Assembly (NCBI RefSeq): GCF_029227915.1 | Contig: NC_079877.1 | Coordinates: 13,265,351 to 13,329,350 of the forward strand | Direction: 5' to 3' | Source: Hydractinia symbiolongicarpus | Lineage: Eukaryota; Cnidaria; Hydrozoa; Anthoathecata; Hydractiniidae | Length of the DNA: 64,000 nucleotides | Part shown: positions 37,717-64,000 of the stretch, piece after piece | Layout: the number at the start of each line of letters is the position of its first letter | How positions within the stretch are numbered: position 1 is the stretch's first letter | Notes under the pieces: model-generated | The model's input: only the letters and a program-made list of their open reading frames with translations | Told to the model about the DNA's origin: nothing | The model's database searches: none | Translations under genes and position numbers: made by a program

Positions 37717-40123
37717 TATAAATTAAAATTTCGTGTTTTGTTAACACAAGTATATTTTCCTATCAAATTTTCAAATATGTTTTGTTTTGTACGCAGTTTG
37801 TTAACGAAAACAAACGAAAAAAGCATTCAGTTGATATGAGTTCTTTGTTTTGTTTATAAAATTCACGGGATCGACAATAAAGATCCTTGCAAGAGTGATA
37901 TATTTGAATTGCAGAAAATATTGGAAACTTGGTTTCTACGATGTTATGACAAGTTGGCATGGTTTCTATTAGTTGGTCACTATATCATTAGGTCAAGTGT
38001 GTGTTTTTTCAGCGTTCTATTTTGTATTTTTGTAGTTTACGTTTTAAACTTTGTTAAAAGAATTGTAGGCTTTGTAAAAATTTTCAAAAATTATTTGAGA
38101 TGAGCTCTCAAGTTTTTTTTGATGACAAAATAGTCTCGTGAAATTTCCGTTCACAGAATTTTTTCGTCACTTTTTACGTCAACTTGAGCAAGAAGTTCTT
38201 TAGTTACACGTATTTTTTTTAATATAAGGAACGTTATGGAAATCAGAAAGATTGCTTGGCTATTATAAAAGAAGCAAAATGTTTTTGACGTTATTGTAAT
38301 TTCTTTGTGGAACCATTTTCTGAATTTTAGACGAGAGTTTAAAATCAACTCAAATATCGTGATAGGGTTGTCTCTTCATTTTAAAATGTCTCCTTAAAAC
38401 TTCACTAAAAGTGGCTTTTGAAACAACTTTCTCCTAAATGTCCTAAATTTAATTTTCCAACCTGTCTCTTGTTTTTATATTCACAATGCATAGAAATGCT
38501 ACATGAATACAACAATGTAATTTGTTCCTCACACATGGCATCACTATATGTTCTTAACTTCTTTAGAAATTATATGAAAATGTCCCTAAATTTATATTTT
38601 CTTTATGAAAATACCATAACCTCGAAAAGGTTAAGATTTCGCACTGAATCTTCTCAAATTGGACTCTATAAAGAGTGGCCGGATGGATTTCAACAATAAT
38701 TTTTCATAATATTTGGAATTGTTCAACTTTGTGATAAGAAAATACATGTAATTAAGAACTTAACGTTCCATGTTTCTTCTTCTTTCCGTGCGTAAAAATC
38801 TTCACAGTAATATGAAGACAAATGGAAGTTATATAATTTAGAAATTTTATTGGAATTTTTTTGTAAATACGATGTATAAATATTTTTTTTAAAGATAGGA
38901 GAATATGATAAATTCGATGACAATAACTGGTTTTTCATATTTTTGTTACGTATTCATAAATGTATTGGCGTTCGTTTTGCAGCCATTATGGGTTGTTGCT
39001 TATTTTTTCACATTAAGCCACAGCAAGTTACTAGTCAAGTAATGAGTTGAAATTTAATATTTTCAATTTACTTGCGAAGGATTCTGAGCTCTCTTAATAC
39101 TTCTTATAAAATCAACTTGTTAATGTCTATCTCCTTCCCAAAACTTCTTTTTCGCTTTTTTGCGTGGCGGGATAATTAAATGGGGTGGGATTATTTTTTA
39201 ACCCGTGCCAAAAAAAACGCGTTTACTGCAGTGACGGGAATCGTGGAGTAAGAAGCAGAATAAATATTTTTTACTATCCAGATACATCAACGTGAAATAT
39301 ACTCCTCGATCCTTAGGTTAAAATAAATCATGAATTTTACGCTAGACTACAAATACTAGTATCTGCTTAATTCGTACTGTTTTTATTATTTTATTTACAA
39401 GAACTTCGCCTCAACATTTCGCTAATTTTTGTTGCGAAGTCATAACAGAGTTCTTCCACAAATACGAGAAAAATAGGACATACCCGTCTGCGAGGAGTTT
39501 TCTGCTTAAAGACATAAAATCGCATCCAGTGAAATATTCTGTCTCAGCCCTATGGTATTCACAAAAAACTCAAGACAGAGAAGTAACCAAATTAAAAAAT
39601 AATACACATTCATTTCTTTAGATAAAGTTAATATAAGCAAAAAAATAGATTTATTAAAAATTAGTTTAAAAGAGATAAAATTCGTATACAGAGTAACCTT
39701 TTTGGAATGACGTATGTTTGCACATACTTAATACTGGCAGGTGGGACTTATTTTTTTACTTTTCTATACACCATTAACAGTACCAAATTTGGTGATGGGT
39801 AATTCGCAAAATTAGAACCTATCTTAAAAAATGTGAAGTATTGAATTTCACTAAAATGAATGAATTTGTTCCGAAGCTTATGTTTAAATATATCGGGATG
39901 TAAAAAATTTCAAAATTTCAATTCGAATAGTTCCAAATATTTAAACATTGTAAAATCAGCATAAAACTAGTGTTCTATAAAAATTCCATACATCCTAATG
40001 TTGTGCACATATTATTATTGCTGTTACGACATAGTACTGGGTTCAAACATTCATATCTGGTAATACATCCCCGAGTTTGCAAATCATACTGGACTATATT
40101 ATCTGATTTATATTTGACAAGCA
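37717..40123. other. Convergent UVRAG-PANK4 intergenic region
   Basis: Holds both 3' UTRs. AATAAA for UVRAG is at 37876-37881; a weak minus-strand AATAAA for PANK4 is at 39650-39655. Frames such as 38418-38699 are short and unrecognised. No transposon seen. Confidence 0.5.
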
Positions 40124-62412
<22,289 letters not shown>

Positions 62413-63462
62413 TATTAGATCTCAGAATTATTGGATAGTCCTGGTCCTTTAAATCCACAAGCAAGCCTATTCATAACCAACCTGACCATCCTAGCTAATT
62501 CACCGACTCCTGACTTAGTTAAAAAACTATGTAGACATAAATCTCTTTTGCCCGGCCCCTTCGTCGTTGGTAACCAGGTCTTACACAAGAAATCCAGCCA
62601 TGCGGTTCTGAACTAATGCGGAGGTGAACGCTGACGGAGCACGGATGAGCAAGTCTGCAAAACTGCACTTACAGGCGGAACTGACAATTTATCATGGATT
62701 TAATTATAGATAATTACTTCATTTGACGAAACAATGGGAAACAATAGCAGGTCCAAATTTAATGGATTATTTTCTTTATGCCGCAACTGTTATTCAAACA
62801 ATTTTAAAAACAAAACCCACGTGCGGTATAATTTTTTTTCTGTATAAATTTTATGTACCTGACCTGTACCTATTAAAAAGAGAATTTATTTATTAGTTTT
62901 ATTTGAATCACGTGGATAAATTTTTTTTTAATTTGTAAACGATGCATATTTTTTCCTATTTGCTTGTAATGACCTGAGAAATTAAAATTAAATTTATGAA
63001 AACAACAGTATAGTCATGCATACTATTTCGGACATGTAGAAAAGGAAGTTAAGATTGAGAGAGTCGCTATACCAGTAGACGCTCGATCATCGTGTTTGGG
63101 GTTCATGATTAAAAACGTCCCCCACTTTTCTACTGCAAAATAAATGCGCAACAAAGATTACCTTAATGCCCGTATCACACGCGTTTTATAAAATGGCGAA
63201 TGAAATGTTTTGCACGATGGGTGGAAAATAATCACACCAAAGAACTTTTTAGTTTCACTTAAAAGACCAGTCAATTCGAGAAAAAGGCTTGCACTTATCT
63301 CAAAATGTTAATATTTACGTGAGCAATTAAATCATTTAATATTTTTAGTTATTAAAAAACATTTATAATGTTATATAATGTTTTTTTAAACTGGTTTAAT
63401 TATAAAAACAAAGCTTTTGCTCAGATCCCTCTGAACTATCTAAAACCATTTTCAACTATTTT
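62413..63462. other. Region upstream of PANK4, no gene recognised
   Basis: Probably holds the PANK4 promoter and 5' UTR. The first 250 bases are less AT-rich than the rest. A short plus frame at 62431-62616 is unrecognised. Confidence 0.4.
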
Positions 63463-63810
63463 TCTGAGTAGCTGCATTGCTGCGTAGCTGAGTTGCTGCG
63501 TAGCTCAGTATCCACGTTGCTGTATTGCTGAGTAGCTGCGTTGCTGCGTAGCTGAGCCATCTGCGTTGCTGTATTGCTGAGTAGCTGTGTTGCTGAGTAC
63601 CTGCATTGCTGCGTAGCTGAGCATCTACGTTGCTGTATTGCTGAGTAGCTGCGTTGCTGAGCATCTACGTTGCTGTATTGCTGAGTAGCTGCGTTGTTGC
63701 GTAGCTGAGCAACTATGTTGCTGTATTGCTGAGTAGATGCGTTGCTGCGTAGCTGAGCATCTACGTTGCTGTATTGCTAAGTAGGTGCGTTGTTGCGTTG
63801 CTGAGTTACA
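63463..63810. repeat. Minisatellite of gctgagtagctgcgttgctg units
   Basis: Nested repeat. The basic motif is 8-9 bases (tagctgag/cgttgctg); these form higher-order units of about 45-48 bases with gcatctacgttgctgtattg. A Gln/Ala/Thr/Ser-rich frame on the minus strand is a by-product of the repeat. Confidence 0.9.
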
Positions 63811-64000
63811 TAGTTTTAATTTTTTTACGGGGGGGGGGGGTATTCTATAGTTGCTCCCACTCTGTTTAGTTCTTTTTTCTAATACAGAAAATGAGTGAAC
63901 AACTTACCTTAAAAAGTGTGGAAGGTGTCCTGCCTGGTCTACTATTACTGCATAGCTAGATGCTTCGTTAATTGTTAAACTAGCTTGTTACTTCACACTT

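Noticed and set aside
38418-38699. 93-codon plus frame downstream of UVRAG
   Set aside because: AT-rich, no domain or codon pattern suggesting a gene; likely 3' UTR or intergenic.
63452-63664. 70-codon Gln/Ala/Ser-rich minus-strand frame
   Set aside because: Produced by the minisatellite period; no start context or homology.

Overview
This window is nuclear DNA of an AT-rich, intron-rich invertebrate animal. Three genes have many GT-AG introns, two of them orthologous to animal genes (UVRAG and PANK4), and nearly every other transposon class is present. The mix of Helitron-like repeats, Harbinger, MULE-like and piggyBac-like elements, RTE-like LINEs and HECT/G2E3-like gene fragments fits a cnidarian, perhaps a hydrozoan. 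That placement is inference; nothing in the window proves it.

Layout. 1-1.7 kb: broken HECT-type ubiquitin ligase copy on the minus strand. 1.7-9.5 kb: a very large, almost wholly palindromic transposon-like structure with a nested inverted duplication, an exon-like ORF duplicated in both arms and a degraded SWIM zinc-finger gene in its centre. 9.5-12.3 kb: no gene recognised. 12.35-14.73 kb: five-exon gene for a 203-residue four-pass membrane protein (CD20/MS4A-like), with a Helitron-like repeat in one intron. 14.7-25.5 kb: repeat-rich intergenic DNA holding a small TIR element, a Harbinger transposase relic, a 44-bp minisatellite, three head-to-tail Helitron-like units, a GIY-YIG relic, a LINE 3' relic and a 211-bp (AT)n tract. 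25.57-37.72 kb: UVRAG, 17 coding exons, 669 residues, plus strand. 40.12-62.41 kb: PANK4, 23 coding exons listed in the entry as 22 plus a short recovered one are counted together as 22, 807 residues, minus strand, convergent with UVRAG. Its introns carry a full-length LINE ORF, a TTA-flanked Harbinger element, a TTAA-flanked piggyBac-like MITE, Helitron-derived microsatellites and a minisatellite grown from a splice-donor region. 62.4-64 kb: intergenic with another minisatellite.

The two conserved genes do not form one pathway. UVRAG is a subunit of the class III PI3-kinase (Vps34-Beclin) complex acting in endosome maturation and autophagy. PANK4 joins a pantothenate-kinase-like domain to a DUF89 phosphatase domain that acts on 4'-phosphopantetheine-type metabolites. 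Exon models were built by eye; each junction was checked for GT-AG and for reading phase, and both full models stay in frame throughout. I found no bacterial-type operon, CRISPR array, rRNA gene or functional tRNA gene. The least explained part is the 7.8-kb palindromic element with its twin exon-like ORFs.
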